Assembly: GCA_038503035.1 (NCBI GenBank) | Contig: JAVSML010038996.1 | Span: forward strand, 62,001 to 126,000 | DNA length: 64,000 bases | Direction of reading: 5' to 3' | Source of the DNA: Crocodylus rhombifer | Lineage: Eukaryota > Chordata > Crocodylia > Crocodylidae | In this document: positions 23,856 through 35,842 of the stretch, in pieces | Position numbering within the stretch: position 1 is the first letter of the stretch | Layout: each line of letters begins with the position of its first letter | Made by a program: the position numbers and the translations under genes | Notes under the pieces: generated by a model | The model's database searches: none | What the model saw: the letters and a program-made list of their open reading frames with translations, nothing else | Told to the model about the DNA's origin: nothing

Positions 23856-26730
23856 ATACCTGGTTTAAAATAATGTTACGGAGGAGTTTTTAAAATGATA
23901 AATAGAGGACAGAATCCACAATTAATTAACTCAATGGGGGTCTCTTAATGGTCAGCATTTTAACTTTTGTCACTCAGTGACTAGACACCAGTTCTCTGGA
24001 CTCCAGGTTAATTATCTGCAGCAGTATACAACCTTCCCACAAGGAATGTGTAGTGATGAAGGCAAGGAATTTCACATGGTCACAGAATGACTATTGGAGA
24101 GTCCTGGACTAATAAAATACTCTATTTCCTCCATTAATTGTGTCCACATGGAGCTGTAACCAAGTAGCTGAAACAAATAAAACCAAAGTAATATTATTTC
24201 CTTTAAAAATTTTTCACTTAATTTGTAGAAGAGGTTTGGACTCATTAAAAATACTCTATCTCCCATGAGACCTTTTTTTAAAAAAAAAAATTCTTCTCCA
24301 GGTCTCTCTAACAATCCCAGTAATACATATAGCAGCTCTCCTCTTCAGCAAACATAATGACTGGAATCCGCCTCTCACTTGGGTGCTTAGATAAAAAATT
24401 ACAAGGGTTCCTGTCTGGCTTCTCCACCGAGGACTCTCAAAGCAAGGCAAACCAGCCATGTCCAGTGGGATGCATTGCTGCCCCAGATGACCAGGCAGTG
24501 TTGATGACTAGCATTCTTTCATCTCCAGCTCCCCAGGAAATTCCACCCCTTCTTTCTGGGCAATGACTTAGCCATGGTGATACAAATATTGGTCACCCTG
24601 CTGCATGTGAATCTAACTGTGTAAACAATATATAATCTTCAGGTAGTGCAAAAAGCACCTTGCCCTCTAGTTTTGACTGTTTTGAGCGTATCAAGCTCCG
24701 TGCCCTTGTTCATCCACTGGCTCTCAGTCAACTTCCATAGCCAGTTCAAGGCCTCTTGATCCTAACCTTCTAAACTATTAATGATTTGGTGTAAAAGACC
24801 ACATAACCACCTACAAACCACAGAGAAAACTGGAATAGTATAGATGGCAAAACATGGGAGAACTGAGGATGAATCAGTCTTGTTTGAAGAGATTGGGGGG
24901 TGACCACAAAAAAAAAATGTCTCCCAGAAAAGATCAAACTCATCGAGACACTCACACCTTTAAGGAATGCTATAAAATCTGACCTGATATAATATTTTAG
25001 CCTTATCAGAATGATACTAACAGTATCCAGCTGCTCTCATTTTTATCTTCCTCCCCTAGAAAAAGAGACCATTATCCAAGCAGAGGTTTCTATATAATTG
25101 GAGGAAGGGTCTAGCCTGAGGTGGAGGCTCTGAAAAGGTGGTGCTCATCCAGTGACCTGGATTAGATGGTGGCTAATGAGCAATGCAAGAAGAGATGTAG
25201 TGGGCCAAAAATAAGAGATATGGATACTATAGCCAGGGACAGCTGTGGAGGAATTCATTGAGCGATGGAGGACAAGGAATGGTTAGAAGGGGGAGATTTA
25301 TAGTGGGCAGAAGTAGGTGAAAGTTCCTTCTATACATGAAAAAGTTGGATGTCCGTCTTATTTTTTAATATTTCAAATAATTAAAAGTACAACCTCAAAG
25401 GGTACAGCTTTGTTCCACACCAATAAAAAATGGTAAAAAAATATATAAGAAACTAAAACAAACCTTTCACATCTTAAACATTTTAACCAGATCGGTAGCT
25501 ATGTATTAGTTTTGCTGTATTTAAGTTATAGCTAAGTTACAACTGTGCATTTAAACCATTCAAATTTCCATGAAAAAACAACCTCATCATCATCATACTG
25601 GAATCCCCTTTTGAAAATAAAGGTCAAAGGCCTGAATCCACCCAAGCTTCACCTTACCTCATGTGTTAATTGGCAGTTTCGTAAAGGCATGGCCAATGGC
25701 TGGAGTCGATGTTTTCCTCCCAACATGTGTCCCTCCATTCCGTTCCATGGTAACCCTTAGGAAAAATAGTACTCCGGTATTCTGTGGTAATGGTCCAGTA
25801 CGTATCAGTAAGTAACACTTTTGTCAGCTGCAGTGTTATGGACCATTAGTTTGTGCTCCAGGAGTATTTTTTGCCAAGGAGACAGATGTTGATGCTGCCT
25901 GCAACAATTTGCCTTTCTGTTTAGCAGCTGGAACAGCTACTGAAAGGCAGTTACTCATCTGTGAAGAAGTGGGTCCAAGCAAGGAGTATGATGTGCCCAT
26001 AAAATTGGATCATATAGTCCTCTCTGAGCTCTTGCTTCTCCTGTGCACTCAGTTGCTCTGTAATGGAATTTATGCCAACGTTCCCAGGCAACAACCAAAA
26101 CTATTCTGGAGGGCATCCCAGCCAAGTGATGTAGAAGAGTTTAGAGGCTCACCCAGTGCTGGGTCACTCCAGTTCTTCTGACTGGTTTTGCTCACTTTCT
26201 GAATGGGAAGCCACATCTGGAAAATTACTGGTGTCCTGCTGCTAACTGTGGACACAACTGGGAACTGAAATATGGTCTTGTAAACTGTGATTAGATCTAC
26301 AAAGTAAACTCTCATTATGACCTCTCTTAAGGTCTTTAAAAACACATTTCCTTAACTGCTATGGTTATAGTTGAGTTCTTTCATTTCAGTAATAACATCA
26401 TCTTGCACATTTCCCTCTCTTCCTTTTCTTTTTTTTTCTTATCATGATCTTTTCAGTCATAATACAAATTGTTCAACCTTTTTTTCAGCTTTATAACTTC
26501 ATTTAAAATACAAGGGTATTAACACAGCCCCACCCATCTGAGGGGAAATGCAGATTTCAATATCTTCTTGGCCTTCTATTAGATGGAAATGCAGGCTGGA
26601 GCTATTCTAGAGAATATTAAAATATGTCTCTTACAGATATTTAATTTTGCATTGTTGTTGTTTGTTATAGCACATACAGACACCAAAATAGCAAGGTCTG
26701 CTTAGGAGAAGCACTGTAGAGATATAGGCC
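23856..26730. other. Unique AT-rich noncoding region
   Basis: No gene or intact element recognised. Open frames up to 91 codons lack any domain. Short A/T runs near 24278-24291 and 24908. Nothing distinctive otherwise. Confidence 0.55.
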
Positions 26731-26734
26731 TTGC

Positions 26735-26890
26735 CCTGAATGTTGCAGTCTAATGACAAAAAGGGTGGGAAAAGGTGCAGTGGTAACATGACTTGCTCAA
26801 GGTTGCTCAGTAAATCAGTAGAGACCAAGAATATAACCCATGTCTTTTAACTTCTGGACCTGTGTTCTGTCATAAAACCACACTGCTACT
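26735..26890 (+). repeat. MIR-like ancient SINE remnant
   Basis: GTTGCAGTCTAATGACAAAA then GGTAACATGACTTGCTCAAG, GTTGCTCAGTAAATCAG and AATATAACCCATGTCTTTTA follow the MIR order, with heavy divergence. Confidence 0.6.
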
Positions 26891-27389
26891 TTTGATAGCA
26901 TACAAATTTTCCATCTTTATGTACTATATACTCCAAACATGGCTGGACCAACTGTTCTTTTCCTCATTTGGAGGAGCAAATGCAAAACATCTGCCCTCAA
27001 AACATAGCCATTCTCCTTCCCTGTCTGTTGGTAATGGATGGCAGCACACATTGGGTAAACAACTAACTTTAGTAGGAAAACTTCAGCAGGTCCAAGATCC
27101 CACTCACTGACTATACGTGGTCCTGGAATATTACATCCTGCTTTGCAGTGAAATCAATTGATCACAAAAAAGTGACTGTCAGGCAACTGAAAAAAGCTAG
27201 TTCAAGATAACTTTTTTTCTTAAATGACTTTTCTGAACATATTTTAACTTTTCCATAATGCTGACAAGAACAACTAGTGCTGTCACTACCAGAATAGCAG
27301 CAATAACAAAACTGGTTAATTGTATTGCATTTTAATTTGCATGCTGCTTTTCATAGACAAAGGTGTAATAATTATTTAGATGCTTACTA

Positions 27390-27515
27390 CTTCTCCCATT
27401 TTACAGATGGGAAAACTGAGGTAGACCCTGTCTTATAGCCAACAAGTAATATGTTTAGAGAGACTATTTAATTTAATGGCTAGAACTCACAATTTCCTTG
27501 GTCTAGTTTCTGTGT
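27390..27515 (+). repeat. MIR-like ancient SINE remnant
   Basis: The CCCATTTTACAGATGGGAAA / ACTGAGG motif, the most recognisable MIR segment, is followed by a degraded tail (GCCAACAAGTAATATG, GGCTAGAACTCACAATTTCC). Confidence 0.75.
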
Positions 27516-27643
27516 TCAAAAACTAAATTCTGTGTAACTAGGGGTGATTGCTATGCTCTTTTGACTTCTTAAATTTTAGGAGTGGAAAATGATTGTTATA
27601 TCTGACTATTAAAAGGCTTCAGCAGAAAATTTGCCTACACAAT

Positions 27644-27901
27644 GGCTTCATCTATATGAGATGCTGACTGCGCAGTTGTTACTGAATAGTCATTTAGTAC
27701 TTGCATATACAAGTACTAAATGACTGCATGGTAACTAGAGTTACTGAACGGTAGCATTGCCGAATGGCTTTTAGGTGATGCTGACTGTGCAGTAGCTCAT
27801 TAGTACAGCACAGTAGTGTTGTGTCACACTTTGTACCATATGATGCTACTGAAGAGTAGTAACGAGCTACTACACAGTCAGGGTCTTGTGTAGATGTGGC
27901 C
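27644..27901. mobile_element. MITE with GGGCATGTCTAC-type ends, 258 bp, AAT duplication
   Basis: The left end GGCTTCATCTATATGAGATG and the right end TTGTGTAGATGTGGCC are inverted copies. AAT flanks both sides (27641-27643, 27902-27904). The interior is partly self-complementary: the CTGACTGCGCAGTTGTTACT arm is repeated in inverted form at CTACTACACAGTCAG. Its interior motifs also match the copies at 45.9 and 51.4 kb. Confidence 0.78.
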
Positions 27902-27904
27902 AAT

Positions 27905-28530
27905 GGCAAGATAATTTGATTCTGCTGGTACAAGATCTTAAGATCAACATGGCAGAGAAAGAGAATGCCAAAACAGTAAAACATGGCAATGCAGTCAGAT
28001 ATAAAGAGGGATTTTCAAAAGTGTTCGGCATGGTCAAACTCTGTCCAGTCTAAAGTCACAAATATATTTTATACTGACTTCAATTAAGAAAAAAAGGTCC
28101 AAGATCTTTAAATACCAAATATCCATTTCCAAGCCAAACTGGCTTTGAAAATCCCATCTTCTTTCTTCAATATGATCTTTTCCTTCACTTTTCCTGAGTG
28201 GTTTCAAAGCATTATTTTTCATTGCTTTTGTTATTAGACTTTCCATTAAAAAACCCCATTATATATAATTTTCCTAGTATAATTGTTTTGACATCTTCAA
28301 GTGGCAGATTACTTATGTGTGAGAAACTCATTAGTATGTGTAATTTGTGTCTTTAATGATATATTTATGATGTGTAAAGATGTTGCATGATGGGGTGTTT
28401 ATTACATGTAATGAGGTTGCAGAATGATGTATTTACGATGGGCAATTATGCCATATAATTCCATATAAAAATGCCTTGAGAGAAAGTGCTACACTTGTGC
28501 TGCTGTTTTGGTACAACAGATGCCAATTAC

Positions 28531-28531
<1 letters not shown>
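27905..28531. other. AT-rich noncoding spacer
   Basis: No gene. A weak direct repeat occurs: AATGATATATTTATGATG at 28354 and AATGATGTATTTACGATG at 28422, 68 bp apart. Confidence 0.5.

Positions 28532-28579
<48 letters not shown>
28532..28579. repeat. (AC)n microsatellite, about 24 units
   Basis: Uninterrupted AC dinucleotide run seen directly; likely length-polymorphic. Confidence 0.97.
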
Positions 28580-28580
<1 letters not shown>

Positions 28581-29549
28581 TATAAACAAAAATTAATTAC
28601 ATTTCACTCCTATATATTGATATAAAGAAAATCTATCAAAATAATATTTTTTATAAAATTTTCTTCCCCCATCCCCTTTGGCTTGCACTTACAGACTTCA
28701 ATTCAGCAAAGTACAGCAAATAATGTGTTTTTTACATGATTTCAGCACTCCATTCAGCAAAGGGCCTAGTTTCTCATATGTTTAGGAATCATTGTTGAAT
28801 TGAAAATTTGATGCTATATTTGTTAAGATGAATGGCAAAGTGCCTATTTTGGTTTGGTTGACTAGGATAGATGTGGGCCTGCACTTAAAATTAAGTTTAT
28901 AATCAAGTGCCCTGAAGCATTGGGGCATTATTCCGGTTTCTGCCATAGTCAAAGGGATTTTTGCCTTTATTTTCAATAGAGCAAGACTAAGTCTGTATCC
29001 AGGCATGATATTGATGCATAAAGCGGTTCGTTTCTCTGGAGGCCACAAAAATCACAGACACACACTCATTAGATGGCACAAAAGGTGTATTTGCAAATAG
29101 GGTCAGAGCAGAGTCAAGAACTCAGATTACTCCAAACCAACAAAGGAATTTTGCAGGCTGTATTTATCTCCTCCCTCCTGGGCATGTGTGCAGAAACAGG
29201 AACTCTTACAGCTCACTTCCGTTTCATACAAGCATACATGTGGTTACATCACTACATACATCGCATATATATTATAATTAACTACTTAAGTATGCAGGGC
29301 GGAGAGGTAAATATGCATCAGCTAATTAAGCATGCTTAGAGACTACAATAGGTCACCAAGAGTTCAAAACCCCCCCTTTTCAAGGACACAGTCAGTTGCA
29401 TTCCAGCTTCTGTAATCTGTATGAGAAAGGCTAGGGAGAAGCTGGGGGAGAGTCTGCGATTTAGCATAAGAAAAGCTGTGGCAAGGCTAGGCAAGGAAAA
29501 AAGTCCTTGGCAGTGTTTCTTTCTTATCGGGTGCAAGATGCAAGCTGTG
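28580..29549. other. AT-rich noncoding spacer
   Basis: No gene, transposon or strong structure recognised. Confidence 0.5.
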
Positions 29550-29599
29550 CATTTCTAACAATACTCCATTTCTAACAATATTCCATTTCTAACAATATA
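29550..29599. repeat. 17-bp tandem repeat, three units
   Basis: CATTTCTAACAATA recurs with starts at 29550, 29567 and 29584, giving an exact 17-bp period with one or two substitutions in the spacer bases. Confidence 0.9.
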
Positions 29600-29671
29600 A
29601 AGCAGCCAAAAAAAAAATCTGGATTTATTAGTATGTTTGCACCAGACCATGGCAGGTAGGTTGAATTCAAT

Positions 29672-30899
29672 GGGTGTGTCCACATGTGTGCTTGCGGCAG
29701 CTCAAATAGGAGCAGCACAAATCTGAGCTGGGGATTTTTGCCTCAATGCATATGCCCCACACCAAAGTGCTTGTCCAGGCAAGTTGTGCCACTTGGGCCA
29801 AAATAGCCCTACCCAGCTCCTCCTGGATCTGCAGCCAGGGGAATTAGAGCCTGGGGCCAGCACCTGTGCTGACCCCAGCAATATAAAAACCTGCCCTGGC
29901 CAGCAGCTTTTGGGAGGAAGTTGGTTAGGTTTTTTCTTGTTTCAGGAGCTTCTTGGGAGAAGATGGCCAGGCACCTTTCTGCCTCTGGCTACTGCAAGCT
30001 TGTTCTCAGAGCTTTAGGGGGTAAGTTGGCTGTACCCCTTCCTGCCTTGGGCTACTGTTCTTGCCCCCCTTGGGGGGTCCTCTGCTGTATGCCCTTGCCC
30101 CCCCTTGGGGGGAGGGTGCACTTCACTGCACCCCAGCAATGCACCCTACCTTCAGCACTCCTGTTCTGGCCTGCTGCCCACCCTGCCGCCAAGCCACAGT
30201 CAGGGCACAGCCTAGGGAAAGAGCCTGTGCTGCCTGTGGGCCCCTCCCCCACCATCACTGCCAGAGCTTAAAGGTGCCTTTCCTGCCTTCACCCACACTT
30301 TCTCCTCAAGTACACCCTGAGTGGCTGAACAGGATGGCTACTACTACTACTACTACTACTGCTGCTGTTGTTGCTGCTGCTGCCACTGTACCTGCACTGG
30401 ATTACTTCCTTAATTGACTGTTACTTCAGCACTCCCCCAACAGCTACCTCATCAGATCTACCTCTGTGTCTATGTTCCTGCGTGCTGCCCTGCTGCTGAG
30501 TGCCTGGCTGGAGGCTTGAGGGGCTTCTGGACTGAGCTTCTACAAACAAGGCCCCTCCACAGCTCCAGCCATCTCTTACATCTGCCTCAGCAGCTCCCAT
30601 GTGTGCTTTGCCCTTGTGTGGTAAGTCCTGTGGTCTGTGCCCCCTGCCCTGGTGTTTGTTGTGTGGCTAAGTAAGCCAGCTTGAGTCTCCCTAGGCCTTG
30701 TGTGTTTGTGTGTCCCCTGCCCCACGCCTTCCCCAAGCATAGCCTGCCTGGCCTGTTGTGGGGCTGTAGCTCAGTGAGCTTCAGCCCCCTCCTCTGCTCC
30801 CCTCCCCTTTTCCCCACAGCCCCAGCCTGTTTCTACTAGATTCACCAGCCTCACTGCACATCTTTGCTTTTCTGTATTGATTTCCCTTTTCCCCTATGT
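29672..30899. other. GC-rich leader block of uncertain origin
   Basis: GC content rises sharply here and stays high to 35.6 kb. The start GGGTGTGTCCACATGTG resembles an end of the GGGCATGTCTAC transposon family (flank AAT), but no partner end was found. Two CCCCCCTTGGGGGG-type inverted repeats lie at 30063-30076 and 30096-30111. It may be the 5' untranslated region of the Tx1-like element that follows, or remains of another element. Open frames are proline- and cysteine-rich composition artefacts. Confidence 0.4.
30338..30383. repeat. (ACT)n/(GCT)n trinucleotide repeat
   Basis: A run of CTA/ACT triplets passes directly into GCT/GTT triplets. Confidence 0.93.
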
Positions 30900-31199
30900 G
30901 AAGAAATGGCAGGGCAGGGACCTTCTGGTGGGGGCAGGTGCCCCCACAGAACTTCTTGCAGCCCTCACTATGGGGGCAGATCCCAGCCAAGCCCCTGAGG
31001 GGATGCATTCCCCTGCAGCCCCCACCCCAGAGGCAGACATCCTCTCCTCCAGGGGTAGGGAAGCCTGAGACCTCTGCTGCAGGGGCAGGCGAGACCCTGG
31101 CAGGGAGCCAGCAGGGCCAGCGGTTCTTACCTGGCCAGGCCCCTCCTGGAGGGGTTCAAAAGCCCCCTTTCCCACCATCAGGGACCAAGGGCAAGGGCA

Positions 31200-33850
31200 G
31201 TGGGAAGGGCTCCTCTTCAGCCTCCGCCACAGCTAGGCATGGGAAAGACAAGGGCCATGCTCCCAAGCCTAGTTTACTGGCACCTGAGGGGACTAGGTGT
31301 GCCACAGCAACTAACGCACCCACTCAGTCTGTCTCTGGCCCTAGCCCCAGGCCCCCCAATGCAGTCCCCCATTGGGGAAACTGCAGCTATGCAGAGATGG
31401 CTGTGGGGTGGTGGGGCCCCCTTTCTGGCACTCACCTGCAGGCATGGAGTGAAGTGCCAGCAGCCCAAGTGGAAGTACCTACATTTTGAGACCTGGGTGC
31501 AGGCCCTGGCAAGGGTAGTGGGGGCCCCCAAGATTGTGGCAGCCTCCCACTTTCATGGCAAGGGGGTCTTCTTCCTTGCCTTGGAGGCTGCCACACAAAA
31601 GGCGGTGGAGAGGGGGCTTGTGGTGGAGGGTGAGTACGTCCCCCTCAGTCTGTTAGAGCTGGGGACCAGGAGACTTTCTATATAGTGGGGGACCTGTGAT
31701 GCTTCTGGTGCTGTGCACTGGGGCACTTGCATCACAAATGCCCCATGGTGCCACAGGGCACTAAGGTGTGTTTGCTCTTTCAAGAGTGGAGGCAGCTTAG
31801 TTGGGGAGCCCCAAGAGCTAGACAGAGCTCCACAGCTACAGGTTGCCTTGTCCGTAAGCTAATCAGGGTATTAGCTGGCAACTGTACCCAGTCACCTAAC
31901 CAGAAGGAAGCAGGGACCTGGGCAGATATAAGCTCCAGGGCTCTGGCTGGCAGGTGGCTAGTTCTGTCAGCAGCCAGGGGCAAGGAGCTGTTGCAGAAAT
32001 GCTACTCAGATCCTTGGTCACCTTTTTTATGCTGCTGGTAAGACTAATGGGCTCTAGGAGCTCTTAAAGTGTCTGAAGCTAGGAGACACACATTAAGGGA
32101 GAAGCTTGCCTCCTTAAAGGGGCAGAATGTGACCTCCAATGTTTGTGGTTGTTGTTGTGATGTTATAGCCCAGGGGCTTGTATTTATGTTGTTAGTTGTT
32201 TGAACTGGTGGACCAGGCTGAGGCTATTGGAGAGGAGGCGGTCTTATTGGGGCACACAACAGTGTGGAGAGACTAATGCCAGAGGGTTCAGTGACAGGGG
32301 CTGTGTAGAGGCCAGTGCCAGTGAGGGCACACGGAAAGGGCTGCAGAGGGCCCAGGGTGAGATGGCATGCAGACAGGGACCAAGGGCTCAGTGACAACAG
32401 GAGGCTGAACTAGATCAAGGCCTCAGAGGGACAATATTTGAATACCACCCATGGGGCATGGTAAAGACGTGGCTTTAGAGCCACACATCTAGCCCATAAG
32501 GCTTAGGGGATCTTGAGAGGCGGTGACTTTGAATGAGACCCAGCAAGGGATCCAAGATCAGCAGGATCTAGTGGAGTTCAACAGGACTGTGATTACACAA
32601 ACTCATGGACAGCCTCCCAATTTATAATTTCAACCAACAAGACATGGCAGGAGACATTAGGAGGTGCCTGCAGGGTATAGCAGGCGTGGTCATGGAGGCC
32701 TAGGGTCATCACTGCCATCCCTGGGGACCCCATGCCATGACACATGGGCCAGGCGGGGAAGGCATCTGGAGGTCCCACTGGTAAGAGGGGCACCTCTATA
32801 ACCAGTGCCCCCCCCGCTCAGGCCCCCCCCCCCCCCCCGGCACCCCAGCCACAACTCCCAGCCTCCCCCCCCATGAGCTCGGGGGACCCTGCCCACCGAC
32901 CAAGTTTAGTCAAGTCCCAGGGAGGGGAGGGAGTGCCCCCCACAACCCTCACCTTCTACTGGAGCCTGTCCACCAGAGGACCACCCCATGACTGAGTGGG
33001 TGCAGGTCCCCTCTGGGTGGAAAACAAAGAGAAAAAGGCATGGGCACAGCTGGACCCCTCTGGTGTGAAGGAGACCCCCCACCCCAAGGCTGTCACATGG
33101 GGAGAAGGAGAGGCCCAGCTTCTAGGGCCCTCCCCAGCTATACCCAACACCCTACCCCCAGGAAAGATTAAATGGGTTATGCCAGTGGAGGAGGCTTTGG
33201 GGCTGCTGGACAGTCCTGAACAGGAGCCCAAGTAGGAAGCCCCTCACTTTGCTGGCCAGGACCTACCCCCTGAGACCACAGGTGCTGAGGCTGATGCCCA
33301 CCCAAAAGAAGGTCCAGCAACAGAGCCCTCTCCCTCTGATCTGGGGGAGATTCACCAATACCCCAGTGAGTCCTGAGGAAGAAGGTCCCCTTTCCCAGGA
33401 CCCTGGAGATAGACACCAAAGCCACCCCAGTGTCTGATGGGTCTCTTCCCTCTCCCTCCCAGAAAAACCTCACTTCCAGCCTGCCCCATGGTCCCACACC
33501 AGAGGACCAGGAGAAGGATGCCCAAGAACTGAAAGGCTCTATGGACCCTGTAGACCTCTTGGTCCCAGTGGTTCCCAGAGGTGAGCTACTTGCATTTCTT
33601 GACTGTGACTACACCTGCTGGTCTGCCAGCAAGGTACAGCTTGCCTTGTTCCTCTGGGGAGGTTTTTTTTGACAGCATCCTTGCCACTGCGATGGCACTG
33701 GCAGGGGAAGGCAAGGGGCCCAAAAGCTGCAATACATGGATCTATAGGTGGGCCTGCAGTTTCACAGATGCCCTCTATACTTATGGGAGGGCACTGTGCA
33801 AGCCAGTGATCCCTACACCAGGTGTTACGATGCACAAGGCCCCTGCTAAC
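31200..33850 (+). pseudogene. Tx1-like ORF1 remnant (gag-like RNA-binding protein)
   Basis: Best block is 31485-31685: FETWVQALARVVGAPKIVAA followed by GVFFLALEAATQKAVERGLV and VPLSLL. This pattern (hydrophobic helix, VVG.xxIVAA.xxxGxVVFFL, AVxxGL) belongs to ORF1 proteins of Tx1-group LINEs, which bind element RNA. A proline- and serine-rich N-terminal part precedes it. A poorly preserved zinc-knuckle-like stretch may lie near 32655-32705 with its Cys and His positions mutated. The C-terminal region RGELLAFLDC...VQLALF (33579-33650) and MALAGEGKGPKSCNTWIYR (33692-33750) follows in shifted frames. The 31690-32600 interval does not match ORF1 and may be an insertion. Confidence 0.72.
32823..32838. 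repeat. C16 homopolymer
   Basis: Uninterrupted run of 16 C within a C-rich stretch; a likely sequencing and assembly weak point. Confidence 0.9.
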
Positions 33851-33879
33851 TTGGGGCAGGTGCACAGCCGGCTTTCTTG

Positions 33880-35575
33880 CTGCAGCTCCACTTGGGGGTA
33901 CACTCAGCAGAGGAAGATGGTCCGGAAGCAGCAGGAAGTGCTGGAGCTGGAGAGGACTTGGCCACCAACCCAGCCCTCTGCAAGAGTGTCAGGAGAGGAG
34001 GGAAGAGCTTTGTGCTCTGGATGAGCACCACACCTGCAGTGCTTTTGTCTGCTCACGCGTCCAGCTTCTTTGGGAGATGAACTGTGGCCCCTGCTTCTTC
34101 TATGCCCTGGAGAGGAGGCAGGGGGCCAAGAAGTACATCACTTTCCTTCTGGTGGGTGACAGAACCCTCCTCATAGATCCAGGTGATATACACCAGTGTG
34201 CATGGGCCTTTTACAAAGAGCTCTTCTCCCTAGATCCGACAAATACTGAAGCCTGTTGGACCCTGTAGGAGGGAAACCCTCAGATCAGCATGAGGGACCA
34301 GGACTGGCTGGAGGGTCCTCTCACTCTGGCTGGGTTTTTGTCCACCCTCCACCTGATGCCTGGCAACAAGGCCCTGGGCATTGATGGGCTGACAGTGGAG
34401 TTCTACCAGGCCTCCTGGGACATCCTCAGCCTGGACTTTGCTATGGTCTGGGCCGAATCCGAGGGAAGTGGGGAACTCCCTGTCATGCTGGAGGACCATA
34501 CTGACCCTCAGGTTGTGTGGATCCCCCTTCTTCAGCAGGAGGAACTGGCATCTCATGTCCCTCCTCTGCATGGACTATAAAGTGACAGTGAAGGCCATCT
34601 TGTTGCACCTGTGGTCTGTACTGATGGACGTGATCCAGCATGACCAGATGTACACAGTGCACGGATGTTCCATCTTCAATAACATGTATCTGGTTTGGGA
34701 CCTCCCAGACCTAGTGTGCCAGGAGGGCCTGTCATTCACCCTCCTACCCCGGACCAGGAAAAAGCATTTGACAGAGTGGATCATAGGTACATCACAGGCA
34801 TGCTGTGGGCCTTTGGCTTTGGGCCCCATTCTGTGCAGGCTCTCCAGGTGCTGTACACCTCTGCAGAATGTTTTGGTCAAGCTGGACTAGACCCTGATGG
34901 AGCCCATCCCATTCAAGAGAGGGGTGCATCAAGGCTGCCCACTGTCAGACCAGAAGTATGCCTTGGCCTTGGACCCCTTCCTTGTCCTCTCGTGGAAGTG
35001 AGTGGTGGGTTTGATGTTCCAGGAGCCGGCAGTCCGGCTGGTCCTCTTAGCGTATGCTGATGACAGACCATGGGGAGTACAGTACTCAGGTGACTAGGCA
35101 GAGGTGGAGGCCTGCCAGGTGTGGTATGTGGTGGCTTCCTCTACCCAGGTCAACTGGTCAAGAGCTTTGGCCTGATGGTGGCAGGTGGGCTCACTCTGAC
35201 CCATGCACCACAGGATCTGCTGAAGCATGGGCTGACTGCTCTACTTGGGGGTCCACAAATCCCTCCTCACCAGAGAACTAGCACCAGCTGGAGGCAAGGG
35301 TGGTGGAGCAGCTCTGGGCATGGGCAGGGCTTCTGAGGTTTTTCTCCCTCTGTGGGGAGAGTACTGGTTCCGTCTATGCTCTGGCACTGCTTACACGCCT
35401 TGTCTGTGGCCCCCTGAGGTCATGACAGGGTGCCAGAGATGAGCACTGGATTTTTTCTGGCCAGGATAGCACTGGGTTCCTGCAGAGGTCCTGAGCCTCC
35501 ACTTGCAGGAGGGCAGCCAGGGCCTGGTTTGCCTATGCAGCCAGGTCTTTACATTCTACCTTCAGGTCAGCAGGG
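33880..35575 (+). pseudogene. Tx1-like ORF2 reverse transcriptase remnant
   Basis: Order along the strand: coiled linker with EVLELERTW and ERREELCALDE (33930-34030); SRVQLLWEMNCGPCFFYALE (34053-34112); TNKSPGIDGL-equivalent NKALGIDGLTVEFYQASWD (34364-34420); SLLCMDYKV (34554-34580); VLMDVIQHDQMYTVHGCSIF (34617-34676); DQEKAFDRVDH with the motif A aspartates (34754-34790); RGVHQGCPLSDQKYALALDP (34919-34978); AYADD catalytic box (35050-35064); VNWSRAL (35141-35163); GLVCLCSQVF (35521-35550). At least four frameshifts and several stops separate these. The endonuclease that normally precedes the linker is absent, so ORF1 sequence runs almost directly into it. Confidence 0.88.
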
Positions 35576-35578
35576 AGG

Positions 35579-35612
35579 GTGTGTGTGTGTGTGTGTGGGG
35601 GGGGGGGGGGGG
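35579..35612. repeat. (GT)n then G-run microsatellite at LINE 3' end
   Basis: About nine GT units (35579-35597) run into about 16 G. It sits just after the last recognisable Tx1-like block, so it may represent the element's 3' terminal repeat or a later expansion. Confidence 0.93.
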
Positions 35613-35842
35613 TTCCCTCCCACCTTATAAACCTCACATACCCACACCCCACCAGACACACAGTACACAGACCCCCACATAAATAGAAGTGAAACTATTT
35701 TTGAGCTATTATGCAATCTCTTGTATATATAGTACATGAACACAAATCATGACTTTTTTGTAATAAAATTAAAATATTATAGTACATGTTTCATTTCTAG
35801 TGTATGACTCGGGGTTTTTGTTTGTTTGTTTTTTCTGGTCCT
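35613..35842. other. Spacer between Tx1-like LINE and CR1
   Basis: AT-rich after 35680. No gene. It may contain flanking DNA or 3' untranslated sequence of the LINE. Confidence 0.45.

Larger units (their letters stand above)
30900..35612 (+). mobile_element. Degenerate Tx1-group non-LTR retrotransposon (LINE)
   Basis: A two-ORF LINE remnant. ORF1 pieces are at 31.2-31.7 and 32.6-33.85 kb. ORF2 runs from a pre-RT helical linker (about 33.9 kb) through RT motifs to a downstream conserved GLVCL block at 35521-35565. It ends in a GT microsatellite plus G run. The wording of RT blocks (LTVEFY, DQEKAFDRVDH, GCPLSDQKYALAL, AYADD) is that of Tx1-group elements known from fish, frogs and other vertebrates, not CR1, L1 or RTE. 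The apurinic endonuclease domain expected between ORF1 and RT is missing. Multiple frameshifts and stops show it is long dead. Confidence 0.85.

Noticed and set aside
30938..31489. 183-codon open frame as a host protein gene
   Set aside because: It is a proline/glycine/serine-rich composition product in a frame different from the ORF1-like block at 31485-31685; no domain, and it lies inside the LINE remnant.
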